A DNA stretch of 64,000 bases from Geomonas oryzae (GCF_004117875.1 NZ_RAHW01000009.1:1-64000), one strand, 5' to 3'; numbered from the stretch's first letter, positions 53,812 to 63,045 are shown. The notes: generated from the sequence alone by a model not told the origin. Made by a program: numbers and translations.

Positions 53812-53840
53812 TTTGTACCAATTCGCCGTTTCAAAGTCAA
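53812..53840 (-). promoter_or_regulatory. sigma-70 promoter for tRNA-Val (and perhaps the thrS operon)
   Basis: On the minus strand TTGACT and TACAAA are separated by 17 bases, about 30 bases before the tRNA. Confidence 0.7.
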
Positions 53841-53869
53841 GGTTTTATTTTCATGCACATGAATTTTTC

Positions 53870-54970
53870 TCATTGGAGAGACGACGTCGCCGCACATGCC
53901 GCGTCAAGCAGCCGTATCAGCGCCCTTGAGACCTCGGAAGGATCGGCATCCACGCAACTCCCCTCATGTGAACAGGCCGGTATGGTGCCCCACCTGGAGC
54001 ATGGAGCACAGGAAAGGGTCGAGGCGAAAACGCGGTGCCACTCCCCTTTGGGGGCCCATTTGACGGGATCGCTCGGGCCGAAGAGCGATACGGTCGGCGT
54101 GCCGAGACCGGCCGCGATATGCAGAAGGCCGGAGTCGCCGGAGAGTAGCGCCTTTGCCCGGCCGATCACGGCGGCGCTTTCGGCGAGGCTCCCCTTCCCC
54201 GAAAGATCGAGCGCACCGGTGGACCGGGCAATCATCTCGCACGCCTCAGCTTCCCCCTCCCCGCCCAGAAGGACGACGGCGTACCCGGCGAGCACGGCGG
54301 AGGAGGCGATCTGACGGAATCTGCCGATGCCCCATTCCTTGCGCGGGACACTCGCACCGGGAAAGATGGCCACGAAGGGGCGTTCACCGATGAAGGCCAA
54401 AAGGCGCTCAGCGCCCTCCACCGCCTCCGGCGGCAGGGTCAGGAAGGGAACGGAAAGCTCGGGCGGAGCGGTGATGCCGAGCGGGGCCAGCAGGCGAAAG
54501 AAGGAATACGGCTCGTAGTCGTCCAGGGCGTAGGGAACGGCATCGCTGAAGAGCCTCTTTCTCTCGTTGGTGGCGAAACCGATGGAACGGCCGGCTCGAA
54601 CCACGCGGGAGACGACTGCCGAGAGGCGGTACCACTGCTCGGTGTCGATGACGAGGTCGTAGCGGTTGCCAAGGACGCGGCGGAGCTCTCCCGGGGCGTC
54701 GTAGCGGTGCACGGCGTGGAGGCCGGGACAGAACCGGAAGGCGGCGGCGTTTCTGGTTTCGGCGAGGATTTCGATGCGGCAGGAGGGATAGGCCGATTGC
54801 AGCGCGCGCAGCGCCGGGATGAGGAGGATGGCGTCGCCGATCCCGCCGGGGCGGATCACGAGGACGCTTTGCGGCGCGACGGTAGTACCGGGGCGGCGAC
54901 GGCGCGGTAGCAGATGGACCAGCAGGGGGGAGGCGATGGCGTCTATGCGCTTAAGGAGTGTCGGCTGCAA
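53870..54970 (-). CDS. glycosyltransferase family 9 (heptosyltransferase-type)
   Basis: 366 residues from a TTG at 54970 that has AGGGAG upstream; an ATG at 55018 gives 16 more residues but has no ribosome site. SVLVIRPGGIGDAILLIPALRAL is the GT9 N-terminal signature, FVAIFPGASVPRKEWGIGRF and LLSGDSGLLHIAAGLGTPTVSLFGPSDPVKWAP the nucleotide-sugar-binding C-terminal signature. It probably adds a heptose or similar sugar to the lipopolysaccharide core. Cysteines near the end (CAPCSRWGTIPACSHEGSC) form an extra cluster often seen in this subfamily. Confidence 0.88.
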   Translation of the reverse strand: MQPTLLKRIDAIASPLLVHLLPRRRRPGTTVAPQSVLVIRPGGIGDAILLIPALRALQSAYPSCRIEILAETRNAAAFRFCPGLHAVHRYDAPGELRRVLGNRYDLVIDTEQWYRLSAVVSRVVRAGRSIGFATNERKRLFSDAVPYALDDYEPYSFFRLLAPLGITAPPELSVPFLTLPPEAVEGAERLLAFIGERPFVAIFPGASVPRKEWGIGRFRQIASSAVLAGYAVVLLGGEGEAEACEMIARSTGALDLSGKGSLAESAAVIGRAKALLSGDSGLLHIAAGLGTPTVSLFGPSDPVKWAPKGEWHRVFASTLSCAPCSRWGTIPACSHEGSCVDADPSEVSRALIRLLDAACAATSSLQ

Positions 54971-55061
54971 TGGTGGCTCCCTTTTTAGTTCTTCGGCACC
55001 GGTGGGGGCGGTGCGCATTATTTATTACAGAAAACGCGCGGCTTTGGCAATAGGGCGAAAG

Positions 55062-55348
55062 CCCCCCTCCCGACCTCCCCCCTCCAGGGGGAGGAGCGTG
55101 GACGGAAGCGTGGACGGAAGCGTGGACGGAAGCGTGGACTGGAAGCGTGGACTGGAACGTGGACTGAAGCGTGGACTTAAACGTGGACTTAAACGTGGAC
55201 TTAAACGTGGACTTAAACGTGGACTTAAACGTGGACTTAAACGTGGACTTAAACGTGGACTGAGGAGGGGAGTGAGGCGATGGCTAAAACGGGGGGAGTG
55301 AGGCGAGCGGGGTCCCCTCCCCTGGAGGGGGAGGGGCAGGGAGGGGGA
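55062..55348. repeat. 12-bp tandem array flanked by inverted GC-rich palindromes
   Basis: Bases 55095-55266 hold 14 copies of a 12-mer, gcgtggacggaa grading into acgtggacttaa. On both sides lie inverse copies of a G/C-rich palindrome: ccccctccagggggagg on the left (55062-55094) and cccctggagggggaggggca on the right (55311-55348). The plus-strand frame encodes only a repetitive RGLK peptide. The array fills the gap between the glycosyltransferase and the response regulator. Confidence 0.85.
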
Positions 55349-55397
55349 AGCCGCACTTTGGCTTCTGCGGAAGCCCCCGCCTCACCGTCTCTCCGCC

Positions 55398-56927
55398 TCA
55401 GCGGCCGGGGAGCTCCAGCTCCTTCATCTTCCTGTAGAGCGTGTTGCGGGCGATGCCCAGGGCCTTGGCGGCTTCCGTGATGTTGCCGTCGTACTGCGAA
55501 AGCGCTTCCTTGATGGTCTCGGCTTCGGAATCCTTGAGGGCGTGCATGGGGGGGACGATCTTCTTCCTGCGCATGACGGCCAAAAGGTTGGACTGGGCCT
55601 GGCGCAGCGAGCTTAGCATCCGGTTCAGTTCCTCGGCTCCCATCCGCTCGAGCGTCTCGCAGCTCCCGCACTGCTCGACCAGTTCCGCCTCGGGTGCAGC
55701 GGAGGTCTGCGCTGCTGCGGTGACGGCGGCCTCGGTACGTCGCGGGGCGGAAGGACCGGCCAGGAAAGTCCCCCCCAGGTGTTCGGGGAGGATGGTGTCG
55801 CCGTTGCAGATGACGACGGCACGCCGCATCACGTTGGCAAGCTCCCTTATGTTTCCGGGCCAGGAATACCCCTGCAAAAGCCGGACGGTGCCGGGGGCCA
55901 GGCGCAGATCGCGGTTCAACTGCTGCACGAAGTGTTCGGCCAGAAGCGGGATGTCTTCGCTGCGTGCGCTAAGTGACGGGATCTCGAGGCGCACGACGTT
56001 CAGCCGGTAAAAGAGGTCCTCACGGAAGCTCTTCTCGCGGATCGCCTGCTCGAGGTCGACGTTGGTAGCCGCAATGACGCGCACGTCGGTCTTGATCGGG
56101 CGCTCCCCCCCTACCCTCATGAACTCGCCGGTCTCCAGCACGCGCAACAGTTTCACCTGGATCTGCGGCGTCGCGTCACCGATCTCGTCCAGAAGAAGGG
56201 TGCCGTTGTTGGCGAGTTCGAAGATGCCGCGCCGTGTCTGGTTCGCGCCGGTGAAGGCCCCCTTTTCGTGCCCGAAGAGCTCGCTTTCCAAAAGGTTCTC
56301 CGGAAGGGCGCCGCAGTTAACCGGGATGAAGGGCTGACCGGCACGCGCGGAAGCGGCATGGATGAAGCGGGCGAGGACCTCCTTGCCGGTACCGGTCTTA
56401 CCCTGGATCAAAACGGAGATGTCCTTCCCGGCGACCTTGTACGCGAGGGAAACCATCCGCTTCATCGCGGGCGCGCTGCCGACCCTGAAGCCCACCCCCT
56501 GCGCGACCTCGGCCCATTCGTCGGCGGAAGCATCACCCCTTCTGTGCACGGCACCGGCCCCGGCGGCCCTGGCGACCAACTGCTCGATCATGTCGATGTC
56601 GTCGAAGGGCTTCTCGAGGTATTCGTAGGCGCCTAGCTGCATGGCGGTGACCGCGGTTTTCACCGTGGAGTAGCCGGTCATGATGATGACTTCGCAGGAA
56701 GGCTGACGCGACTTGATGATCTCCAAAAGCGTGATGCCGTCGGTGTCGGGGAGCTTCAGATCGACCAGGGCCACGTTGAAGCGCCCCGTCTCCAGTGCGG
56801 CCATCGCCTCGGGCTCGTTCGCCGCAGTCACCACATCGTACCCCCTGCGCGCCAGGAGGCGCTTGAAGAAGGTACAGACATCCCTCTCGTCGTCTATTAT
56901 CAAAACCTGCGTTAGAGAATCACTCAC
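55398..56927 (-). CDS. sigma-54-dependent response regulator (NtrC family)
   Basis: 509 residues from a GTG at 56927 with GGAG at the right distance; a GTG at 56939 is the alternative. A receiver domain (DDERDV; phosphoacceptor aspartate in ALVDLKLPD) is followed by the AAA+ domain with Walker A GKTGTGKE, the sigma-54-contact loop GAFTGA, Walker B LLLDEIGD, and a C-terminal Fis-type helix-turn-helix (NITEAAKALGIARNTLYRKMK). It activates sigma-54 promoters. Its gene follows the histidine kinase gene closely, so the two form a two-component system. Confidence 0.93.
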   Translation of the reverse strand: MSDSLTQVLIIDDERDVCTFFKRLLARRGYDVVTAANEPEAMAALETGRFNVALVDLKLPDTDGITLLEIIKSRQPSCEVIIMTGYSTVKTAVTAMQLGAYEYLEKPFDDIDMIEQLVARAAGAGAVHRRGDASADEWAEVAQGVGFRVGSAPAMKRMVSLAYKVAGKDISVLIQGKTGTGKEVLARFIHAASARAGQPFIPVNCGALPENLLESELFGHEKGAFTGANQTRRGIFELANNGTLLLDEIGDATPQIQVKLLRVLETGEFMRVGGERPIKTDVRVIAATNVDLEQAIREKSFREDLFYRLNVVRLEIPSLSARSEDIPLLAEHFVQQLNRDLRLAPGTVRLLQGYSWPGNIRELANVMRRAVVICNGDTILPEHLGGTFLAGPSAPRRTEAAVTAAAQTSAAPEAELVEQCGSCETLERMGAEELNRMLSSLRQAQSNLLAVMRRKKIVPPMHALKDSEAETIKEALSQYDGNITEAAKALGIARNTLYRKMKELELPGR

Positions 56928-56955
56928 GGCCTGCTCCACAATTCGTATTAAATAA

Positions 56956-58614
56956 TCATGCCTCGTCTACCGGCAGCACCAGACTGAAACAGCTCCCCTG
57001 ACCGAGCGTACTCTCCACCTCGATCCTGCCGTGGTGGGACTCCGCGATGCCCAGGCTGACCGAGAGACCGAGGCCGGTCCCCTTGGTCGCTTCCTTGCTG
57101 GTGTAAAACGGGGTGAAGATCTTGGAAACGTTTTCCGGCGCTATCCCTATGCCGTTGTCGGTCACGCTGAGCACCGCAAAGCGGCGCCCCCCTTCGATGC
57201 GCAGCGAGGTCGCCACTTCGATCACCTTCTCTTTCCCCTCGGGCACGGTGAGGGCGTCGCGCGCGTTGATCAGGAAGTTCGTGAGCACCTGCTGTATCTG
57301 CGGCCCGTTCGCCTTTATCTTCGGGAGTTCGCGGTCGAAGTGTTCGAAAATCGCGATCTGGCTGCGGTTGATCTGGTACTGGATCATGTCGAGGACGCGT
57401 TCCGCCTCCGCGTTCAGGTTGATCGGGGTGAAGGGAGCCTGGTCCTGGCGCGAAAAGGTGAGCAGGTTCTGGATGATCCGTTTGCACCGCAGCCCGCAGT
57501 TGATGATGTCGGAGAGCGCCTCGGCGCGCTCGGTGTCCTCGTCATCCTGCATGTCGCGGGCGAGCATCTGAGCGGTACCGATGATCACGGTCATCGGGCT
57601 GTTCAGTTCGTGCGCGACCCCGGCCGCCATGACGCCGAGGGCGACCATCTTGGCGGACTGCACCAGCTGGGCCTCCATCTTAAGCTTCTTGGTCACGTCC
57701 TTCATGATGATGGTGACCGCGGCGAGCTGCTTATCCTCGTTGAAAACCGGGTAGTAGGAAAGCTCCAGGGACTCCCCTTCCGGGGTGTTCCATTGCTGGA
57801 AAACAGGTTTTCCGGTCTCCTTGATCTCCTGGAGCGGACAGTTCTGGCACGGCTCGGACGCCCCTTTCAGCTTTGCGAAGCATTTGTTGGTGACGGCCCT
57901 GTTCCAGTGGACGCTCATCCCCGGGGGGAGCTGTCCGTTGTGCAAAAGCACGTTGTAATCGGTGTCGATCAGGAAAATGGGATCGGTCACCGCACGGAAG
58001 GTGGCCTCCCACTCCTTCTTGGCACGGGAGACCTGCTTGTAGAGCCGGGCGTTCTGCATGCTGATGGCGAGTTGGTCGGCCAGGTGCTGCACGAAGTTCA
58101 ACTCGGCGCGGGCGTAGGCGGCATCGATGGTGCTCCCTAGAAGGAGCAGGCCGGTCACCGAGGAGCGCTCGAAAAGGGGTGCCGCGGCGAGGGAGCGGAG
58201 AGGTTCCGTGTGCTTCGTGGTCATCTGCGCCAGGCAAAGCGGGTCCTGCATCGGGTTGTAGCTGGTGGCCCCCTTGTCCCGGAAGGCGTTCCAGATCACG
58301 GACTGCTTCGGGATGTAGCCCAGATCGGTGAAGTCCCTTGGGGAGACGGCGAGCAGTTTCAGCTTGCCGTCCTGAAGCTTCGCCAGGGCGAGGAAGTCAC
58401 AGGGAAGCGCCTCGGGGAGCTTCCTGAAGGCCCTCTCGATGATGTCCCCGATCGACATGTCGATGTTTATGTCGCGGGTTAGTTGCTGCAGGATCTCCAG
58501 GCGGCTGTTTTGTTTCAGCACGTCCTGGTTTCTCTTTTTCAGCTCGACGTAGTAGTTGAGCTTCGAGGAATCGACACCTGTCAGTTGTTCGAGCAGCTTG
58601 CCCCTGTTTTTCAC
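56956..58614 (-). CDS. soluble sensor histidine kinase with GAF and PAS domains
   Basis: 552 residues. A short coiled coil is followed by a GAF domain (about 50-195), a PAS domain (about 200-310) and the kinase core: H-box GVAHELNSPMTVI with the phosphorylated histidine, N-box NFLINARDAL, G1 DNGIGIAP and G2 GTGLGLSVSLG. No membrane helices are seen, so the signal is cytoplasmic. The PAS domain carries EPCQNCPLQE, a CX2C pair that could bind a metal or cluster or act as a thiol switch. The start is GTG with GGAAG upstream. It pairs with the adjacent NtrC-type regulator. Confidence 0.92.
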   Translation of the reverse strand: MKNRGKLLEQLTGVDSSKLNYYVELKKRNQDVLKQNSRLEILQQLTRDINIDMSIGDIIERAFRKLPEALPCDFLALAKLQDGKLKLLAVSPRDFTDLGYIPKQSVIWNAFRDKGATSYNPMQDPLCLAQMTTKHTEPLRSLAAAPLFERSSVTGLLLLGSTIDAAYARAELNFVQHLADQLAISMQNARLYKQVSRAKKEWEATFRAVTDPIFLIDTDYNVLLHNGQLPPGMSVHWNRAVTNKCFAKLKGASEPCQNCPLQEIKETGKPVFQQWNTPEGESLELSYYPVFNEDKQLAAVTIIMKDVTKKLKMEAQLVQSAKMVALGVMAAGVAHELNSPMTVIIGTAQMLARDMQDDEDTERAEALSDIINCGLRCKRIIQNLLTFSRQDQAPFTPINLNAEAERVLDMIQYQINRSQIAIFEHFDRELPKIKANGPQIQQVLTNFLINARDALTVPEGKEKVIEVATSLRIEGGRRFAVLSVTDNGIGIAPENVSKIFTPFYTSKEATKGTGLGLSVSLGIAESHHGRIEVESTLGQGSCFSLVLPVDEA

Positions 58615-58644
58615 GTTGCTTCCTCTGAGGACGGCCTTTGGTGC

Positions 58645-59793
58645 CTACATGGCGTTGCGGTAGATCTCCATGATCTGCTCGCGGGTGGCGTTGCGCGGAT
58701 TGGTGACGAGACAGGCGTCCTTGGTCGCGTTCTCGCTCAAAAGCGGAATGAACTCTTCCTTGAGGCCTAGCTCCGAAAGCCCCTTGGCGAGACCGATGTC
58801 CTCGATGAGACGCTTGACCGCATCGATGGAGCGCTCTGCGGCGGCCATGACGTCGAGGCCGGCCACATCCTCTCCCATGGCGACGGCGATATCCCGGAAG
58901 CGCTCCGGGCAGGCCTGCAGGTTGAAACGCATGACGTGGGGGAGGATCGAGGCGTTGGTCTCGCCGTGGTGCTGGTCTAAAAGGCCGTCCACCTGGTGCG
59001 TCATCGCGTGGGCGGCGCCGAGGATGGCGTTCGAGAAGGCAAGACCGGCGGTGAGGCTCGCCATGGCCATGTTGGTGTTCGCCTCCATGTCGCTTCTCTC
59101 GGCGACGGCGCGCCTCAAGTTTTTGGAGATGAGCTGGATCGCCTTCAGCGCGTGGATGTCGGTGAGCGGCGTCGCGGCGAGCGAGACGTAGGACTCGATG
59201 CCGTGGGTGAGCGCGTCGACCCCGGTGGCCGCGGCGAGCTTCGCGTCCTTGGTCTTCAAAAGCTCCGGATCCACTATGGCGATATCGGGGATGAGGGAAC
59301 GGGAGATGATGGACATCTTAAGCTTCCTGTCCGTATCGACGATGATGGTGAACTGGCTCACCTCGCTCCCGGCACCGGCCGTGGACGGGACGATGACCAT
59401 CGGGGGAAGCGGCGTGGAGATCTTGTTGATCCCCTCGTAGTCCTTAAGCCGTCCGCCGTTGGAGGCGATGGTGGCGATCGCCTTGGCGACGTCGGTGGGG
59501 CTGCCCCCTCCCACCGAGACGATGCCGTCGCAGCCGGAGGTGAGGTAACGTGCGGCACCTTCGGTGACCTCGCAGTCCTTCGGGTTGCTGGTGAGACTGG
59601 CGAAGATCACCGTCTCAAGGCCCGCTGCACGCAGGTACTTGACCGCCGTGTCGACCCACCCCGCGGAGATGACGTCGTTGTCGCTGACCAGGAACACCTT
59701 GGAGACGCCCAGGCGTACTACGCTCTCACCGATCTGGCTCAATGAGCCCCTGCCGAAGATGATCTCCGGTGCCACGAACTTGCTGATATCCAT
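58645..59793 (-). CDS. iron-containing alcohol dehydrogenase (group III)
   Basis: 382 residues. The nucleotide-binding GGGSPTDVAKAI lies in the N-terminal half and the metal site in the C-terminal half (GVDALTHGIESYVS, AHAMTHQVDGLLDQHHGETNASILPHVM). Together these are the Fe-ADH family signatures. Members oxidise simple alcohols or reduce aldehydes with NAD(P). AGGAGT lies before the ATG. It is immediately upstream of the two-component genes on the same strand with a 30-base gap and may be coexpressed or a physiological partner. Confidence 0.92.
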   Translation of the reverse strand: MDISKFVAPEIIFGRGSLSQIGESVVRLGVSKVFLVSDNDVISAGWVDTAVKYLRAAGLETVIFASLTSNPKDCEVTEGAARYLTSGCDGIVSVGGGSPTDVAKAIATIASNGGRLKDYEGINKISTPLPPMVIVPSTAGAGSEVSQFTIIVDTDRKLKMSIISRSLIPDIAIVDPELLKTKDAKLAAATGVDALTHGIESYVSLAATPLTDIHALKAIQLISKNLRRAVAERSDMEANTNMAMASLTAGLAFSNAILGAAHAMTHQVDGLLDQHHGETNASILPHVMRFNLQACPERFRDIAVAMGEDVAGLDVMAAAERSIDAVKRLIEDIGLAKGLSELGLKEEFIPLLSENATKDACLVTNPRNATREQIMEIYRNAM

Positions 59794-60294
59794 CTTTCAA
59801 CTCCTAAAGGATCTGCGCCGCTTTGCCGGCGAACCGGCCGAACCTGCGGCCGCGCGTTTTGTATACACAGGCAAGATCGATACCAATGCGGCGATTACAC
59901 GCCTGCGCGGCGCCGAATTCTAATGAGCGACTGCGGCTAATGCTTTGAATACAAAACTGTGAGACGGCTTTTTAACTTTTGCAGGATCGATAAAAAGGCC
60001 TACCGATCTTCGCGCAAACTACGTCCTCATAGTGTCACTATATCTAACAGTTGTCATTTTTTGGAACATAAAAAAGTTACATAATGGAACACTAAGAGAA
60101 GCCGATGAAGAGGCTTCGGTCGATCGGTTGAGAAAAAGTAGCCGTCGATTTAACCACTTATCTCGCAGCATCGAAACGCCCCCCTTTTCGGGCCGGCGCC
60201 GCGGCGCTGACATTCTATTTAGCTGTAAACATGAGGAAAGCGTGATGGGGAGAAAGCGGAGTCATAAGAGGTGGTGCGGTGCGACCGGGGGGCG
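59794..60294. other. gene-free stretch upstream of the alcohol dehydrogenase
   Basis: Holds the control region of the alcohol dehydrogenase. A direct repeat TGTTCCA spaced by about 23 bases (60061-60092 on the minus strand) could be a regulator site. I searched by eye for the sigma-54 pattern TGGCAC-N5-TTGC and did not find a good match. No RNA gene or coding frame is evident. Confidence 0.4.
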
Positions 60295-60873
60295 TCAGTT
60301 CTGCTTGGCCTTGATCTTCACGTGCGGCTTGAACTCCCAAGGAGCCTGTGGGTTTTCCTGGATCCACAGGCCGTTGCGGCGGGCACGGGCCATCCGTTCC
60401 TCGGCGAAGAACTGCGGGTGGTCCGCGCGGTCCAGAAGTCTGCGGTAGGCCCAGGCCCACCCCTCGTGGAGCATTTCGAGGTTTATGTTGCGTCCGTCGA
60501 GATAGACGACCGCAACGGCGATCTGGTTCGGCTGCGTTTTGAAAAGCAGGGTCTGTTTCACCTCGATCTTGACCATCTGGTGCAGGACTTTGATGGAGAG
60601 GGCACGGAAAGCGTCTTCGGCGTAAGGCTGCCCAGGTTTGTACCATCCGGTGAACTTGTCGATCTTGGCGGTCTGGGGTGCGGCAATGCCGTAGAGACGG
60701 ACCGGTATTTCGGTTCCGAAGGAATTGACGGTGAGACGGTCCCCCTCGCTCACCCCCACGACGAGTCCCTCGATGATGTTGCCGTGATGGTGCGGGTCAA
60801 CCGCGAGCGCCGGAGCGGCAAGAAGAAGCATACAGCACGACAAGAATACGAAAAAACCGCCCGCCTTTCTCAA
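60295..60873 (-). CDS. SNase-like exported protein with degenerate active site
   Basis: 192 residues. A signal peptide (FFVFLSCCMLLLAAPALA) precedes a staphylococcal-nuclease-like domain: VVGVSEGDRLTVN, VRLYGIAAPQ, EDAFRALSIKVLHQMVKIEV, YLDGRNINLEMLHEGWAWAYRR and ARRNGLWIQENPQAPWEF. The family arginine of VRLYG is present, but the catalytic glutamate (usually in D-x-P-E) is Q, and the second arginine appears replaced in NQIAVAVVY. It may thus be catalytically weak or a binding protein. The start is TTG with GGGGAG upstream. Confidence 0.75.
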   Translation of the reverse strand: MRKAGGFFVFLSCCMLLLAAPALAVDPHHHGNIIEGLVVGVSEGDRLTVNSFGTEIPVRLYGIAAPQTAKIDKFTGWYKPGQPYAEDAFRALSIKVLHQMVKIEVKQTLLFKTQPNQIAVAVVYLDGRNINLEMLHEGWAWAYRRLLDRADHPQFFAEERMARARRNGLWIQENPQAPWEFKPHVKIKAKQN

Positions 60874-60955
60874 AAAAGCTCCCCCTTACTTATTGCACCG
60901 GTGACACGACTGTAGCCGGCGCCATGTTAGCAAAACAAGAATCTCAACGCAATGC

Positions 60956-62203
60956 TCAAGAGCGGAATTGCTCTGCCGGAAGCGGCGGCAAACACTTGAT
61001 GAGCAGTTGATAGGCAAGTATCTCGATCGAGACGATGCCTACTGCGATCATCACTTCAGCAAAGGAAGGGAAATAATGCCAGCCGTTGCCGGGGTTGAAT
61101 CCGATCAGGTAAACGTTGAAGCGGTACAGGCCGCCGCCTGAAAGCATGACTACGGCAGCCAGAAAAAGACGGCGCGGCGAGTGCCTTCTCGCCACGGTGA
61201 AAAGAGGTATCGCGCCTATGGCCATGAGAAAGCACTCGGCGAGGAAGAATATCGAATAGAAATCGCCGTGGAAAACGGCGGTGACCTGGTCACGCCGCAT
61301 GATGTCGCCGATCCTTATCGTGAGCCATGCGGTGGTGAGCCACGGGATGATCCGACCGACGGCGGCAAGCTCCGCGTTGTGGAACCCGCGCTCCAGCACG
61401 AAGGAGGAAAGGACGGAGACGAAGATGACGATGGCGTAACCGAAGTAGATGCAGTTGATGAGGAACAAAAGCGGCAGGAACGGGCTGTGCCACAAGGGAT
61501 GCAGCTTCGTCGAGGCGATCAGCATGAGCGATCCGAGCGCCGACTGGTGCACGGTCGGGAGCACTATCCCCGCGATGGAGATGCAGATGAGGACCTTGTT
61601 GATCCCGCCGGAGAGGCTGCGATCGGGAACGGCTTCCCCCCCCTCCCCGCTCCTGGAGGCGAGTCCCCTGCGCATGAGTGCGGCAAGGATCGTGGTGCGC
61701 AGCGCCGTCGGCGTACCGCGACCCATGAGGCGCAAAAGGTTCGGCAGGTATTCGAGGGAAAGCGCGATCAGGTATCCCAGGGCGCAAAGGGTCAGCTCGA
61801 AGAAGGCGGAATTGGGCTGCCAGCTCGTGACGGACGAGAAACCGTGCGCGTTCCAGGGGCGGCCGATCTCGACCACGATGGATGACGCGGCAAGGAAGGA
61901 ACCGAAGAGGCTCGTGAGGATGGCGGACTTGACCAGCGAATGGTACCGGCCTCGGTTGATGATGTAGCTCAGGAGGGCCACGGCGTAGCCGCCGCAGGTG
62001 ACGGCGGTGCCGATGGCGACGTCGTAGGCGACCCAGATGCCCCAGGGGTAGCCGTCGCTTAAGTTGGAAACGGCGCCGATCCCCTTGACGAAGCGGACCG
62101 CGATGAAGAAGAGACCGACCAGGGACAGGGCGAGGAGAACGAAGAAGGACTTGGTTAGGATATTTCCATTGCCGTTGGGTAGGCGTTCTGTGTCGCTGGT
62201 CAT
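60956..62203 (-). CDS. NrfD/HybB-type integral membrane protein
   Basis: 415 residues with about ten helices. SDGYPWGIWVAYDVAIGTAVTCGGYAVALL, VEIGRPWNAHG and HQSALGSLMLI are typical of HybB, the membrane subunit of hydrogenases and related quinone-linked oxidoreductases. Such proteins carry electrons between quinone and periplasmic partners and may conserve charge. The ATG at 62203 is chosen; longer readings start in noncoding sequence. A multihaem cytochrome gene lies upstream on the same strand, and one intervening gene is unknown; the set could form a quinol-linked cytochrome module. No FeS or catalytic subunit is in view. Confidence 0.85.
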   Translation of the reverse strand: MTSDTERLPNGNGNILTKSFFVLLALSLVGLFFIAVRFVKGIGAVSNLSDGYPWGIWVAYDVAIGTAVTCGGYAVALLSYIINRGRYHSLVKSAILTSLFGSFLAASSIVVEIGRPWNAHGFSSVTSWQPNSAFFELTLCALGYLIALSLEYLPNLLRLMGRGTPTALRTTILAALMRRGLASRSGEGGEAVPDRSLSGGINKVLICISIAGIVLPTVHQSALGSLMLIASTKLHPLWHSPFLPLLFLINCIYFGYAIVIFVSVLSSFVLERGFHNAELAAVGRIIPWLTTAWLTIRIGDIMRRDQVTAVFHGDFYSIFFLAECFLMAIGAIPLFTVARRHSPRRLFLAAVVMLSGGGLYRFNVYLIGFNPGNGWHYFPSFAEVMIAVGIVSIEILAYQLLIKCLPPLPAEQFRS

Positions 62204-62320
62204 CTCGGTCCCTGTCTGCTTGACGCTACGGAAAACGACGCAAGTGTAAGGGGTGAGGCCTGCCGCTGTCAACAATTCCGTATACCGCGGTAACGGGCCG
62301 TCGCGGAGTACCGGCATGAG

Positions 62321-62351
62321 AAAACCGCCCCCCGGCATGCGGAAGGCGGTT
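62321..62351 (-). terminator. terminator after the unknown exported protein
   Basis: On the minus strand AACCGCC pairs with GGCGGTT around a longer loop and is followed by ttttctc. It separates the exported protein gene from the HybB-type gene, so these may be separate transcripts or partly read through. Confidence 0.6.
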
Positions 62352-62377
62352 CGTTTGTGACGGGAGCGCGCGTAGAG

Positions 62378-62908
62378 CTAAGGTAACGCCCTCTCCTTCT
62401 CATCCTTTACCGGCTTGTTCTTTTCGTGCAGGTACTGGTGCAACGCGGCTAGGTCCGATGCCTTGTTTAGGGCCGAAAGCATGTCCTTCTGGTCGATCAC
62501 GTTCAGCTTTTTCACCAGCGCCGCCTCGATGCTCCCCCCGACGTGCACCGTGTTGTCCACGGACTGAGGCGGCTTCTCCCCGCGGTCACCGACCACGTAG
62601 AAGAACTTCAGATACGGGTTGGACTTGATGGCTTCGGGAATGACGACGCGCAGCATGTCGAGCGGAACGTTCTTGCCGATCCAGACGGCGCAGTTGCTCT
62701 GCTGATCGACCACCCACATGTTTTTAGCGGGTACGGAAACGGAGTAACCCTTTTGCTTGAGGGATGCGGCAAGCTCGTCGCTTTTACCGACATCGGCGAT
62801 CTCGACGGTGTGGTTTCCCGGTTCAGCGCAAAGGGCTTGAGGCGGGGCACCCCACAACACGCAGGCAGACAGAAGGACAAGAAGCAGGCGCTTGGTGAAA
62901 CAGAACAT
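62378..62908 (-). CDS. exported protein of unknown function
   Basis: 176 residues. A signal peptide (LLLVLLSACVLWGAPPQALC) is followed by a mature domain with KSDELAASLKQKGYSVSVPAKNMWVVDQQSNCAVWIGKNVP and LKFFYVVGDRG, an alpha/beta pattern. AGGGAGGGAAAG precedes the ATG at 62908, preferred over 63043. A possible accessory of the nearby cytochrome or membrane subunit by position only. Confidence 0.55.
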   Translation of the reverse strand: MFCFTKRLLLVLLSACVLWGAPPQALCAEPGNHTVEIADVGKSDELAASLKQKGYSVSVPAKNMWVVDQQSNCAVWIGKNVPLDMLRVVIPEAIKSNPYLKFFYVVGDRGEKPPQSVDNTVHVGGSIEAALVKKLNVIDQKDMLSALNKASDLAALHQYLHEKNKPVKDEKERALP

Positions 62909-63017
62909 CTTTCCCTCCCTTTTCACAGATACTCGGATTGCAGTTGATGCAACGCATGTGGCCTGCGCCGCCTGTAACGACCTCAAGCAGGTCGGGCAGC
63001 AAAGGCTTGAATATATG

Positions 63018-63045
63018 CGGTGGGTGCCCGTAAGGGCACCCACCG
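63018..63045 (-). terminator. strong hairpin after the multihaem cytochrome gene
   Basis: CGGTGGGTGCCC and GGGCACCCACCG pair perfectly around a four-base loop, 28 bases past the cytochrome stop on the minus strand. There is no T run. Confidence 0.65.

Noticed and set aside
54819-55301. Frame encoding a repeating RGLK peptide
   Set aside because: It is produced by the 12-bp tandem array, whose unit is a multiple of three; there is no start context.
59794-60294. Sigma-54 promoter for the alcohol dehydrogenase
   Set aside because: Expected because of the adjacent NtrC-type regulator, but no good TGGCAC/TTGC pair was seen.
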